A stretch of 64,000 nucleotides of DNA from JBEISR01 sp044337705 (GTDB lineage: Bacteria > Planctomycetota > Planctomycetia > Pirellulales > Pirellulaceae), in contig JBIINB010000004.1 in assembly GCA_044337705.1 (NCBI GenBank), positions 14,893 to 78,892 of the forward strand, in the 5' to 3' direction. The translations under genes and the position numbers were made by a program. This document shows, in pieces, positions 26,154 through 36,060 of the stretch (position 1 is the stretch's first letter; the number at the start of each line of letters is the position of its first letter). The notes below the pieces were generated by a model. That model had not been told where the DNA came from and ran no database searches. It saw only the letters and a program-made list of their open reading frames with translations.

Positions 26154-27512
26154 ATGGAATCCAACGCTCCCGAATTGTTTGCCCAGATGCATCTAAGCCG
26201 CATCATGCTGGCAGCTCTGGCCAAGGCGGGCTACGAAAAACCAAGCCCCATTCAGGCGGCGTTGATCCCCAAAGCACTGGAAGGCTACGACGTCATCGGC
26301 CAGGCGCGGACCGGAACGGGAAAGACAGCTTCCTTCGCCATTCCGATCCTGGAACAGCTTGATCCGCTCAGCCAGCAGGCACTCCCTCAAGCTCTTGTGC
26401 TGGTACCAACCCGCGAACTGGCGACGCAGGTACATGGGGAATTTGAGAAGCTGGCCTTCGGTTGCCCCACTTCCATCGTCGCCATCTGCGGCGGACGGCG
26501 GATGGACGAGCAGATCCGCAAACTGCGGCAAGGGGCTCAGGTGGTTGTCGGCACCCCTGGTCGAGTGCTGGATCTGGTCGAAAGACGCGAACTGCGTCTG
26601 GGATCACTTTGGTGCGTGGTGCTCGACGAAGCCGACCGAATGCTCGATATCGGTTTTCGCCCAGATATCGAACGGATCTTGCGGAGGTGCCCCGAAACAA
26701 GGCAGACGCTTTTGCTGAGCGCTACGCTCGCCGGGGAAACCCAGACACTGGCCGATCGCTACCTTTTCGAACCCCAGCGGATCGATTGCTCCCGCAAAGA
26801 AATCTCGGTCGAGACGATCGAGCAGAGGTATTTGGCGGTGGAGCCACGCGACAAGCTAGCGGTGCTCGTCAAGCTGCTGGAGAGAGAGCAGCCGCCTCAA
26901 GCGATCATCTTTTGTCGAACCAAGCTTGGGACTGCCAAGCTGCATCGGAAGCTAGAGCAGGAACTGACCCGATTTCCGGCGATGCGGGGCGTCGGCTTGG
27001 AGACCATTCATGGCAATATGAGCCAATCGCAGAGAGATCGCGTTTTCCAGCGACTGCGAGAGGGCAAGATTCGACTCCTGGTCGCAACCGATGTCGTCGG
27101 GCGTGGGATTGATGTGTCGACCATCTCCCACATCATCAACTTCGATATCCCCCAGGACTGCGATGACTATGTCCATCGCGTCGGACGCACTGGCCGCATG
27201 GGAAGAGAAGGGATCGCCTTCACCTTTGTTGCGAGAGATGAAGGGAATAAACTCTCGGAAATCGAATGGCGTATCAATCGGCAGCTGCAACGAGACCCTC
27301 TGACGCCATCCAATGAGCGACCTTCGGTGACTCCTCGAGTCAGTGAAATGGTGCCGGTTGCGGCGGCCCCTGAGTCTTGGCCAGCCACGCAGCTTCTGGA
27401 TGGCGACCAGGGTGGCTCCGAGGATCAGCAGGAGTCACCCCGCAAACGACTCTTCCGATCGCGACGCTCCCTTTCCTCCAAGCAGAAGCGTCAGCCACCC
27501 GCCGGCCCCTGA
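26154..27512 (+). CDS. DEAD-box ATP-dependent RNA helicase
   Basis: This 452-residue cytoplasmic enzyme unwinds RNA duplexes with ATP. All core motifs are present: Q motif (GYEKPSPIQ), I (ARTGTGKT), Ia (PTRELA), Ib (TPGR), II (DEAD), III (SAT), IV (AIIFCRT), V (VATDVVGRGID) and VI (HRVGRTGRMG). After the core (~380 residues) comes a basic tail ending PRKRLFRSRRSLSSKQKRQ, as in RhlE/CsdA-like proteins that use such tails to hold RNA. The start was placed at the ATG at 26154, just before the Q-motif region; AGGAGG lies 16 bases upstream, which is far. The open frame continues upstream to 25590 but would overlap the divergent gene. The exact family member cannot be told. Confidence 0.95.
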   Translation: MESNAPELFAQMHLSRIMLAALAKAGYEKPSPIQAALIPKALEGYDVIGQARTGTGKTASFAIPILEQLDPLSQQALPQALVLVPTRELATQVHGEFEKLAFGCPTSIVAICGGRRMDEQIRKLRQGAQVVVGTPGRVLDLVERRELRLGSLWCVVLDEADRMLDIGFRPDIERILRRCPETRQTLLLSATLAGETQTLADRYLFEPQRIDCSRKEISVETIEQRYLAVEPRDKLAVLVKLLEREQPPQAIIFCRTKLGTAKLHRKLEQELTRFPAMRGVGLETIHGNMSQSQRDRVFQRLREGKIRLLVATDVVGRGIDVSTISHIINFDIPQDCDDYVHRVGRTGRMGREGIAFTFVARDEGNKLSEIEWRINRQLQRDPLTPSNERPSVTPRVSEMVPVAAAPESWPATQLLDGDQGGSEDQQESPRKRLFRSRRSLSSKQKRQPPAGP

Positions 27513-27600
27513 CGCCAACGCCGCGTCAGCAACCGACGGGTCCCCAAGACCGAACAGTTTCGACCACCGACGACATCCTGGGAAGTCAGCCGAATGGTCA

Positions 27601-29103
27601 TCAGCGGGAAGACCCGTCATCCTTCTTCGCGTCGGCGGTAGCTTCTGAGCCATCGGCCGCATCGCCAATCTCAGGGATCAGGAAGACCCCCACCACCTTC
27701 AGTGTATCGGACGCCACTTCCTCGTCCTGCTCGGATCCCTGGAAGACTCCCAGCATCATGCACCGTTGAGGTCGGTTTGCGAGCAATTCGATTTGGTTTG
27801 GATCGACCCAGCGCGGATCCCACATCAGGCGGATCGAAGCCCCCTCCAGTTCCAATGGGGCCTTCCCCTGCATAGCTGGTCCGTCGGAATTGAACTGCTC
27901 CGGAAGGGTCGAGGAGAGATCGAGCAAAGGGAGGATGCCGACCCAAGGGGTGCCCGGCTTGGAAGGTTCCAGTTTCGATTGCTCGAAAGCCAGTCGAAAG
28001 GCTGGTAGTTCCGTCGAAACGCTCATCAACCAGTGCAGTCGCTCTCGCCATGCTCGGTTGGACAAAGCGCTGGAGGTGGTCTCGCCAAGGAGCGTGGTTG
28101 TCTCGCTGATCGCTTTACTCAGTCGCACCACCTGCGGGTCGACCGACAGTTTGGCCGGATCGATCGCCTCACTACCTCCGGCCGTCGCCTGAGAGAGCAG
28201 CGTCAGCGATTCCAGCCAGCGATTCATGTTGACGCTCAATTGCGACCTTCCATCGCCATTCCTCAACACCACATCGGGCGATGCAGTGCGTTCGGCACCT
28301 TTGGATGAGTTGTCGGATGAAGGATCGGCGGGATCGATTTTGGAAGTGGTGGGCGCGCCGCTGGGGCGAGTCGCCGTATCTTTGGACTGGGTGTCGTTTT
28401 CACTAGGTTCCTTGGTGACGGTATTCTCGAACTTCTTGCGAAGCCCATCGTCCAAGCCACTCCCCGTCATGTCGTCACCGAATTGGCGATCGGTCGGATT
28501 GAGGATGGCCACTTTTCGGAATTTCGCAGGAACAACCCACGGGAGAACTCGCCCCACCGCGGGACCGGCGCCGGCAACATCCTTTCCTAAGACGTGCCAG
28601 ACCAGCAACAGTCCGACAGGGATCGCTGCCAAGCCCCCAGCGATCACCTGCATGGCAGAGACCAGAGGGGACTTTTTTTCCTGGATCTTGCGGATGAAAT
28701 CATCTTGAGCGGCCGGTCGCAGACGGTCCCAGTTGATTTTGGCAGCATCCGCCCCCTGGGGACCGCTACCCAGCAGCGAGGCGTTTCCTCCATCTACCTT
28801 CGCATCGTTTTCCAACTCGTTGGATACCGCCGCCAAACCCACCGGACCGTCGACCGAGGTGGTCCCGGCTGCTGACGGAGATTCAACGGCCTCTACTTTC
28901 GCCTGGCCGTTCAAGATTTTTCCAACAAAATCCTCTGTACCGCGATCTTCAATAACCATCCATTGACGCTGGAGACCTTTGACCAGATCGTAGGCCTCCA
29001 GTTCATGCTGGCAGAGCGGGCAACGAAGGATTGCTTGATTCGAAGCGCGTGTGGGTGGACGGAGCAGGCTGTGGCACCCCGGACAGGGGAGGTAGATCGG
29101 CAT
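27601..29103 (-). CDS. Zinc-ribbon, single-membrane-span protein of unknown function
   Basis: The 500-residue product begins with a zinc-ribbon-like motif (CPGC at residues 6-9 and CPLC ~21 residues on), followed by an acidic linker. One hydrophobic helix follows (~150-170, VIAGGLAAIPVGLLLVWHVLG). The C-terminal ~330 residues look soluble and extracytoplasmic, with a Ser/Asp-rich linker and then helical segments (LVSVSTELPAFRLAFEQ-like) and a beta-rich end. This layout (cytoplasmic zinc ribbon, one span, external domain) recurs among planctomycete hypothetical proteins. Start: ATG at 29103, preceded by GGAAAG; an ATG at 29124 is possible. It converges with the helicase gene and is divergent from the giant secreted protein. 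Function unknown. Confidence 0.75.
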   Translation of the reverse strand: MPIYLPCPGCHSLLRPPTRASNQAILRCPLCQHELEAYDLVKGLQRQWMVIEDRGTEDFVGKILNGQAKVEAVESPSAAGTTSVDGPVGLAAVSNELENDAKVDGGNASLLGSGPQGADAAKINWDRLRPAAQDDFIRKIQEKKSPLVSAMQVIAGGLAAIPVGLLLVWHVLGKDVAGAGPAVGRVLPWVVPAKFRKVAILNPTDRQFGDDMTGSGLDDGLRKKFENTVTKEPSENDTQSKDTATRPSGAPTTSKIDPADPSSDNSSKGAERTASPDVVLRNGDGRSQLSVNMNRWLESLTLLSQATAGGSEAIDPAKLSVDPQVVRLSKAISETTTLLGETTSSALSNRAWRERLHWLMSVSTELPAFRLAFEQSKLEPSKPGTPWVGILPLLDLSSTLPEQFNSDGPAMQGKAPLELEGASIRLMWDPRWVDPNQIELLANRPQRCMMLGVFQGSEQDEEVASDTLKVVGVFLIPEIGDAADGSEATADAKKDDGSSR

Positions 29104-29435
29104 GGCGTCACTTTCCATAGGCATGGAAATGGGATGGAAACTTCCAAACTATAGTTGAAGTCGTTCGATTTCTCTATGCGAAGTCGATTCTCGCGATTCG
29201 ATTCGGCAGCCGGCACTGCTCCTTTTCGACGACGGGTCAAAATCGCAGAGGGCAATTATGGGTTTTTGGAACTAGCCGGTCCTTTGCGGCGTCCCCACGC
29301 TGGACTCCCGAACTCTTTTTCGGCCACTTCACGTGGAAGATCGGCGGCCATGAGGTGGCCGGATGCAACTGGGGTTTTCGGCCGGGTCAAGAGCGAAGAG
29401 TCTACGGAACGCCCCCTGGGGCTTGGAGGTGGATG
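29104..29435. other. Divergent spacer, no gene seen
   Basis: 330 bp between two divergent starts. It contains the GGAGG (29425-29429) that serves the downstream gene. The frame of that gene stays open upstream to a GTG at 29355, but there is no ribosome-binding site for it. Confidence 0.55.
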
Positions 29436-32400
29436 ATGGGCGCAGTTAGGTGGATTCGAGTTGCGATAATGATGGGGTGGGCAGCAGTCGGAGTGGGAGT
29501 CGACCCGATGAGATACCATGGCAGCGCACTGCGGGCTCAGTCGATCGAGACGCTGGAGGCGATGGCGCTGACAGCATCCCGACGCGAAGCTCTGTCGCAG
29601 CTGATTCCCGGTACGGAGGAGGCCTTCTATTTCGCCACCTTGGTGGCTCAGACGGAAGGCAATCTTCCGGAGGCGGAGGCGACACTGAGCGCCTGGGAGT
29701 GGGCTTTTCCGGGATCGTCCAAGGCTGCTTCGCTTCGAGATCGCCAACTTTGGCTCGATTACCCCCAAAAACCTCAGGCGCTGATCGATCGGGTCATCGG
29801 GAGATTGCAGCCAAACCTCCAGCATGCGGTGCCGCTCAGCAATCCTGGTGCATCGCTACCAAGTCGACTGGAGGAGACGCTTCCGGCAATTGGCGGGAAG
29901 ATCGAGGAAGCGATCGCGGCCGACCCATCGCTGGCCCGTTTGGAAACAGAGTCGCTTGTGCATTTGGTGGCGCGCCCCATGCCGATAGAGTCGCTGCGAG
30001 CCATGCTGAATCGATTGGATCGGGTCGATCCTCCCGGACTTGTCGACGCAGTCCATCGCGAATTGTCGGCCAAGGATTCGGGTGGCTGGGGATCGTTCCC
30101 AATTCACTCCCGGATGACGCTTGCCCAACGCCAGCAGCTGGCCAGGCTGCAGCCGAAGCTTCTGGCCAATGACCTGTTCGTTCGACAGTGGCTAGAGCGG
30201 CTCAGACCAGATGCCCCCTGGGAGGTGCTCTCGCCCAACGATCGTCGCCGGAGGCTGGCGCAGCTGGAGGAGTTCTCGCTTCAGCTTCCTGACTCCCTCA
30301 ACTCGCTCAAGGCTATAGCCCTCTATCATCGCCTGGTGTGGGACGCAGTCGATGGCATCTACGATGCTGCGTCTTTCGATCGATACCTTCGATTGCCCCG
30401 GCGCGCACCGTTCCTCCGCGTCGAACCACTGCAGCGAATCGACCCTGTACACCTGGTGGAGCCTCAGGCCAGCTATGAAGCGCAGATTGGCTTGCCGCCC
30501 ATCGGAGATGACTCCCAATGGGTTGGTCAATATCTTTTGCAGCTTCTGAAGGACCGAGACCCAACCGAAGCGATGCGGTCGATGCTGGAAGAGAGGTATC
30601 TGGAACGGATGGTGGCCGAAAGCCGCATTCTCCACGGGGTTGGAGACTGGCAGAGCCAGCTGGCAAAGTTTTCGCCGGAGGAGCAGCGGGCTTTGCGAGA
30701 CCGGGTGGAATTGCGATTCGCTCCTCAGTCAGCGCGGCGACTGAGTCCGCAGGATCCCGTGCAACTGCTGGTCGATCTGAAGAACGTACCCACCCTTTCC
30801 GTCCGTATCTTCTCACTGGATCCGGCCAGTCTCTTCGAGCGTGGCCTGATGCCCCCTTCGACCGATCTGGATCTGGATGGTCTGGTCCCCAATGACCAAT
30901 GGAACATCGAACTGACGATGCCGCCGCAACGACTGCATCGCCAGTCGATACCGCTTCCGCAATGCCAGGGGCGAGGTGTGTGGATGGTCGAACTGCTGGG
31001 AGGCGGTCTGAGAAGTCGCATGCTGATCCAGAAAGGACGTCTGACCTTCCTCGACCAGTTGACCGACTCCGGACATCTCCTGAAGGTGATCGATGAATCG
31101 GGCAAGCCGGTACCGGAGGCGATCGTGCAGATGGGAGTCCAGACCTTCCTTGCCGATTCCAACGGGACGGTTCTGATTCCATACGGACAAAGCGACCAAG
31201 GTGTCGACCTTCTGCTCCGCGCAGCCAGCGGCGGGAACATCGAGCGATTGGAGCACCGCGCGGAATCGTATCAGCTGGATCTTGGTGTGCTGGTCGATAC
31301 GCAGCAACTGATCAGTGGTGCCAGCGCCAGCCTGGCGATGCGGGCTCAACTGCGTTGCAATGGAAGCCCTGTGCCGATCGACCTGCTGAAGCAGGCCCGC
31401 GTGACGATCGAATCGATCGATGCAGCCGGTATCAGCGCCGTGCAGTCGATCCCCGACCCCAAATTGGTCGATTCACTCGAATGGACCCATTCCCTTCTGG
31501 TCCCTCAAGGTCTCGCCCAGCTGCGAGTCACGCTGGAGGGGCAAGTCGCCAAGGCGACCGGTGGAAGGGTGCCGGTATCACAGAGCTGGACTATGGGAGT
31601 GCGGCATCAGGAACGGACCACCCAGATCGGCGATTTCTTTCTTCGCCGTCAGCCGGACCAGTGGATCTTGGAACTGCGAGGAAGAAATGGAGAGTTCCTA
31701 GCCAAACGCGCAGTCCGAGTGGCGCTCAAGTGCGAGGACTTGGTCGATCCGGTGGTGGTCGAACTGGCGACCGATGACGAGGGAAAAATCGAACTGGGGT
31801 CGCTCCGGCAGGTCGCATCGCTCGAAGTCAGCAGCGAAGGGATTGCTGCGCGTCGGATGATGCTGTCAGGGCAAGCAATGGGATGGCCCGGACGACTGAT
31901 CCTGCATGAGGGAGAGGCTCTTGTGCTTCCCTGGGAGAGCGATCGAGATGGGGGTGCCAATGCCGCAGCGGGTGAGCTGCCTGCCTGGAGTCTGATCGAA
32001 CTGCAGCAGGAAGCCTGGTTGGCCGATCGCAAGGAATTGGTCGCCACGACCGCCACGACCCTGGAGATACCCAAGTGCCCGGCCGGGAGGTTCCTGCTGA
32101 CAGACCACCGCCGCACAAGTCGCTGCGAGCTCTGGGTCCTCCCATCGCGCATGGAAGAAGGAATTCTCCTGAGCGACCATTGGATCGCTCAGCCAAGTCT
32201 CGCAACCCCTCCCTCCGTCCGTCAAGTTCAGGTCAACCCCAATGTGGTGCGTGTGCAATGGGAAGGCGATCTATCGACCCTGCGGGTTCATGTTGTAGCT
32301 ACCCCTTGGGTACCCGAACTGCCTGTAGGGCGAGGCCTGAACTTGCCACCCTTTCCGGCGCGTTCCCGGCCCCGAGTCGCCTCTATCTGTCGCTGGGTCG

Positions 32401-35400
32401 ATTCCCTTCGGGTCGATGACGAGGTGGGCTATGTGCTGCGGCGCCAGGGGGCGCCTAAGCATCCAGGGAATTTACTTCCATCTCCTTCCCTGCTTGCCTA
32501 CCCATGGGACACGGCCACTGCCGCCAGCACGCTGCAAATGGCCAAACAAGGCGATGCAATCCCCGGATCGGCCGATGCGCCTGCGCCTATGGAGCGAGCA
32601 GGCTTAGAAAGGAGTCTGGGGGAAGAAAAAGCTCAGGCCACTCAGAGTGAGTCGCTTCGGGCCTTTGAGTTTCTCAAGCAAGGTGCAGTCCTTCTGACCA
32701 ATCGAAAGCCCGACGCGGAAGGTTGGGTCGAGATCCCTCGGGATCGTCTGGCAGGCCATTCGGGTATCACCCTGGTGGCGGTCCAGCTGGGGGGCGTCGC
32801 AACGCACTCGATCACCTTGGAACCGCAGGAGATTCCGACCGTCGATCTGCGGCTGGCCACCACGCTGCCGCTCGATCAATCGTGGGCGATGCGACGGCGA
32901 GTCCGTCGATTGGAACCAGGCGATATGCCGACGGCTCTGGGGGATTCCCGCACCACACGCGTCCGCGTCTTCAGTTCGTTGGAAGATCTCTTTCGATGGC
33001 TGTTGCCGTTGACGGCCAGTCCGCAACTTGCCAGCTTCGAACCGCTCGTGCGCTGGCATCAATTGAGCGAGGAAGAGAAGGAGCGATTTTGCGCGGAGCA
33101 TGCATGTCATGAGCTGCATTTGTTTTTGTGGAGGAAAGACCGACCTTTTTTTGATCGTGTGGTTCGGCCTGTGCTTGCCGAAAAGCTGGAAAAGCAGTTG
33201 GTCGATCGATACCTACTGGAGCTGCCTCTGGAGAAGGACAACCATCTTTGGAACTTTAGTCGTTTCAATGCGCTGGAGAGGGTGCTGCTGGCTTCACGGC
33301 TGCCTGAAGCGCGGGATGGAACCCATCGCTGGCTGGCTCATCGGCTGCAGCAACGGCCTCCCTCCGATCCGCTACAGGCCGAACGATTCCGCAGCGCCAT
33401 CGCTAGCCAGTCGATCGACATGGTGGGAGGAAAGCGGGTCTTGCAAGAGCAGCTTTGGGAAGCCGAGAGTCTGCAGCGGGGCACTATAGCCCAGGAGAGC
33501 AAGGAAGACTTCCTGGCATTGGGCATGTCCCCAGATCGCAAGGATCGATTCGGGGTCGATGAGTTCGGGGCCGATGAGGCGGAAGGGGGGACTCGCAGCG
33601 CAGGCAGGGGTGAAGGTCGACAGAACCGACCCGGTAAACCGGCAGCCAATGGCGAGGCCGGCGACGACATGGTGGGTGGTGGCATGGGAGGCCTGGGAGC
33701 CGCAGGGGTAGAGAATCGACCGGGCGATGCCGTGCGAGACAAAAGTGGTTTTGGCAGGATGATGTCCCGCCGTGGGCGGCTCAGTGAAGCATCGCTCTAC
33801 CGATCGCTGGAAATGACACGCCAGTGGGCCGAATCACAGTTTTATCGCACGCCGGTGGAGCTCCAGCAATCCGGCCAGATCCCTTCCAGTAGCTGGTTGC
33901 TGGATTGGTTGGATGCCACGCCAGGTCCTTTCCTCCCGGAATCGATTCTGTCGGTCTCCGGATCGCTCAGCGAATCGCTAGCACTCTTGGCGCTGGTCGA
34001 CCTGCCAACGGAGGGGAAGCCGGCCGAATTGACGGTCGAGCAGGGGCAGATTCAGTGCCGGGTGTCGCAGCCATCGCTTGCCTTTGTGGAGATTCTGGAG
34101 CCAGCGGTCGATCGTCCCGACACTCCGCAATTGCTTGTCGGTCAGGAGCTCTACCGCGAAGAGGATCAGGGGCAGCCGGATGCGGCACCAGTGACCCAAG
34201 GGCCGCTGATTCGCGGAGTGGTTTACCGATCGGTTGTCGTGGTCACCAACCCCCATTCCCGCCCCCAGACGGCCGAGCTGCTGACACAGATTCCGCAGGG
34301 AGCTGTTGCCCTGAAGGCGGCCAAAGTGGTCGACTCCAAGCCGCTGCAACTGCAGCCTTTTGAAAGTCGTCAGGAGAGTCTTCTCTTCTACTTCCCTGTG
34401 GCCGGAGCGTTCGATCATCTGGGGCCGCAGATTGCGATCGACGGCGCCAAAGCGGGGGCGGGTGTGGCGAGGCGGTACGAGGTGATCGATCAACCGCCGC
34501 GCGAAGGCAGAACTTCCTGGAACGACATCGCCGCCTGGGGTAACACAGAAGAGGTGCTGACGTATCTTCGGGATCGATCGGCCGAAGGGATCGACCTGGG
34601 GCGGATCGCCTTTCGAATGAAGGAGAAGGCATTCTTCGACATTTGCCTGAAGGAGTTGGAGTCGCAGGGAGTCTATGCGAACCCGCTATGGGCCTACGCC
34701 CTGGTGCATCAGGATCCAGTCCGTCTAGCACAGTTCCTGGAACATCAGCCGGGGTGGATGGAGTCGATGGGGCCATCGACCCGCGGAGCTCTGGGGGAAT
34801 GGGAATCCCGCAACCATTACCTTGATCCGTGGCTTGAGTATCTGCCGCTGGTTGTCGCTAGGCGTCATCAGCTAGGCGGCAGCATCGTCATCCCCAATGA
34901 ACGACTGGAAGGGGAGTATCGAAGGCTTCTGGTCCGAATCCTGCATCATCCTGCAATCGAAGATCGCGATCGGATGGAGTGCACCGTTTACATGTTGGCG
35001 CAAAATCGTATCGCCGATGCGATCGCCCAGTTCGAGCAGATCGATCGTGCACGTCTGGATGGAACTTTGTTCTATGACTACCTCGATGCCTATCTCGATT
35101 TCCATCGCAAACGGTACGATCGAGCTGCCCAGATTGCCAGCAAGTACCTCGATCTGGGATCGCGGCGCTGGCGGGAGCGTTTTGCTGAGATTGTGCGGCA
35201 GGTGCGGCAACGAGATGGCCGGGTGGACGATGGGGAGGACCATTTGACTTCTCTAGATGCGGCGAAGATGGCGGACGATCCCGTGCAGCGTCTTCTTCTG
35301 GAGACGCGGCAATCGGAAATGGGAGCGATCGCCGATCGTCAGCCGGTTGCCAACCTTGTCCAGGAGGAGGGGCGCTGGATCCTCGTTCACCGCAATCTCA

Positions 35401-35912
35401 ACAAGGTTCAGGTTCGCTACTTCCTGATCGATCTGGAGATGCTGTTTTCCCGTCGGCCCTTCCTCCAGGAGGAAGCGACACAGAGAATCCCCATCCGACC
35501 CAACCAGGAAGAATGGTTGGAACTGGATCCGGCGGGAGGTCGCAAGGAACTGAAGTTGCCCGAGGGGTTGGCCAACCGCACCTTACGGATCGAAGTGGCA
35601 TCGGACCGAGTCCTCGACTCCAAGTTGGTACCGGCCAGCGATCTTGAGGTGGCGATGGTGCCGGCCTACGCCAGGCTTCAGGTGACCGATCGGCAAGGCA
35701 AACCGCTGGAGGAGGTCTATGTGAAGGTCTACGCGCGACACCGCGATGGATCGGTCCGCTTCTACAAAGATGGGTACACCGATCTTCGAGGCCAGTTCGA
35801 CTACGGTTCGCTGTCGACTCCTGACCTGGAGACAGTCGACCGATTTGCGCTGTTGATCGCGCACCCGCAGGGAGGTGCAGTACTCCGTCAAAGCGAACCT
35901 CCGGCGCGATGA
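29436..35912 (+). CDS. 2158-residue secreted alpha-2-macroglobulin-like protein
   Basis: The ATG at 29436 is chosen because GGAGG sits 6 bases upstream. Residues ~1-40 form a signal peptide (WIRVAIMMGWAAVGVGV). After a ~400-residue helical region come beta-rich modules that resemble macroglobulin MG domains: VRIFSLDPASLFERGL, then GVWMVELLGGGLRSRMLI and LLKVIDESGKPVPEAIVQMG. A second such block lies around 1580-1680 (GVVYRSVVVVTNPHSR, QLQPFESRQESLLFYFP). A Gly/Met linker (MVGGGMGGLG) divides the protein near residue 1410. The last ~80 residues (YARLQVTDRQGKPLEEVYVKVYARHRDG) look like a carboxypeptidase-regulatory-like fold. No CGEQ-type thioester motif occurs, so covalent trapping is not expected. 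Probably an envelope-associated protein; the family call is moderate. Confidence 0.7.
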   Translation: MGAVRWIRVAIMMGWAAVGVGVDPMRYHGSALRAQSIETLEAMALTASRREALSQLIPGTEEAFYFATLVAQTEGNLPEAEATLSAWEWAFPGSSKAASLRDRQLWLDYPQKPQALIDRVIGRLQPNLQHAVPLSNPGASLPSRLEETLPAIGGKIEEAIAADPSLARLETESLVHLVARPMPIESLRAMLNRLDRVDPPGLVDAVHRELSAKDSGGWGSFPIHSRMTLAQRQQLARLQPKLLANDLFVRQWLERLRPDAPWEVLSPNDRRRRLAQLEEFSLQLPDSLNSLKAIALYHRLVWDAVDGIYDAASFDRYLRLPRRAPFLRVEPLQRIDPVHLVEPQASYEAQIGLPPIGDDSQWVGQYLLQLLKDRDPTEAMRSMLEERYLERMVAESRILHGVGDWQSQLAKFSPEEQRALRDRVELRFAPQSARRLSPQDPVQLLVDLKNVPTLSVRIFSLDPASLFERGLMPPSTDLDLDGLVPNDQWNIELTMPPQRLHRQSIPLPQCQGRGVWMVELLGGGLRSRMLIQKGRLTFLDQLTDSGHLLKVIDESGKPVPEAIVQMGVQTFLADSNGTVLIPYGQSDQGVDLLLRAASGGNIERLEHRAESYQLDLGVLVDTQQLISGASASLAMRAQLRCNGSPVPIDLLKQARVTIESIDAAGISAVQSIPDPKLVDSLEWTHSLLVPQGLAQLRVTLEGQVAKATGGRVPVSQSWTMGVRHQERTTQIGDFFLRRQPDQWILELRGRNGEFLAKRAVRVALKCEDLVDPVVVELATDDEGKIELGSLRQVASLEVSSEGIAARRMMLSGQAMGWPGRLILHEGEALVLPWESDRDGGANAAAGELPAWSLIELQQEAWLADRKELVATTATTLEIPKCPAGRFLLTDHRRTSRCELWVLPSRMEEGILLSDHWIAQPSLATPPSVRQVQVNPNVVRVQWEGDLSTLRVHVVATPWVPELPVGRGLNLPPFPARSRPRVASICRWVDSLRVDDEVGYVLRRQGAPKHPGNLLPSPSLLAYPWDTATAASTLQMAKQGDAIPGSADAPAPMERAGLERSLGEEKAQATQSESLRAFEFLKQGAVLLTNRKPDAEGWVEIPRDRLAGHSGITLVAVQLGGVATHSITLEPQEIPTVDLRLATTLPLDQSWAMRRRVRRLEPGDMPTALGDSRTTRVRVFSSLEDLFRWLLPLTASPQLASFEPLVRWHQLSEEEKERFCAEHACHELHLFLWRKDRPFFDRVVRPVLAEKLEKQLVDRYLLELPLEKDNHLWNFSRFNALERVLLASRLPEARDGTHRWLAHRLQQRPPSDPLQAERFRSAIASQSIDMVGGKRVLQEQLWEAESLQRGTIAQESKEDFLALGMSPDRKDRFGVDEFGADEAEGGTRSAGRGEGRQNRPGKPAANGEAGDDMVGGGMGGLGAAGVENRPGDAVRDKSGFGRMMSRRGRLSEASLYRSLEMTRQWAESQFYRTPVELQQSGQIPSSSWLLDWLDATPGPFLPESILSVSGSLSESLALLALVDLPTEGKPAELTVEQGQIQCRVSQPSLAFVEILEPAVDRPDTPQLLVGQELYREEDQGQPDAAPVTQGPLIRGVVYRSVVVVTNPHSRPQTAELLTQIPQGAVALKAAKVVDSKPLQLQPFESRQESLLFYFPVAGAFDHLGPQIAIDGAKAGAGVARRYEVIDQPPREGRTSWNDIAAWGNTEEVLTYLRDRSAEGIDLGRIAFRMKEKAFFDICLKELESQGVYANPLWAYALVHQDPVRLAQFLEHQPGWMESMGPSTRGALGEWESRNHYLDPWLEYLPLVVARRHQLGGSIVIPNERLEGEYRRLLVRILHHPAIEDRDRMECTVYMLAQNRIADAIAQFEQIDRARLDGTLFYDYLDAYLDFHRKRYDRAAQIASKYLDLGSRRWRERFAEIVRQVRQRDGRVDDGEDHLTSLDAAKMADDPVQRLLLETRQSEMGAIADRQPVANLVQEEGRWILVHRNLNKVQVRYFLIDLEMLFSRRPFLQEEATQRIPIRPNQEEWLELDPAGGRKELKLPEGLANRTLRIEVASDRVLDSKLVPASDLEVAMVPAYARLQVTDRQGKPLEEVYVKVYARHRDGSVRFYKDGYTDLRGQFDYGSLSTPDLETVDRFALLIAHPQGGAVLRQSEPPAR

Positions 35913-36060
35913 TCGAAGGGGACGGTGAGTGGTTGGCCGGCAGGCTTACGGGAACTGGACAGTTGCTTACAATGCAAATGCAGGGAGTCGGCCATCGGGC
36001 GGTTCCTCCAGGCAATTTTCCTTCGCATCACTACTTTGCGTTCTAAGAAATGGTTGTTCC

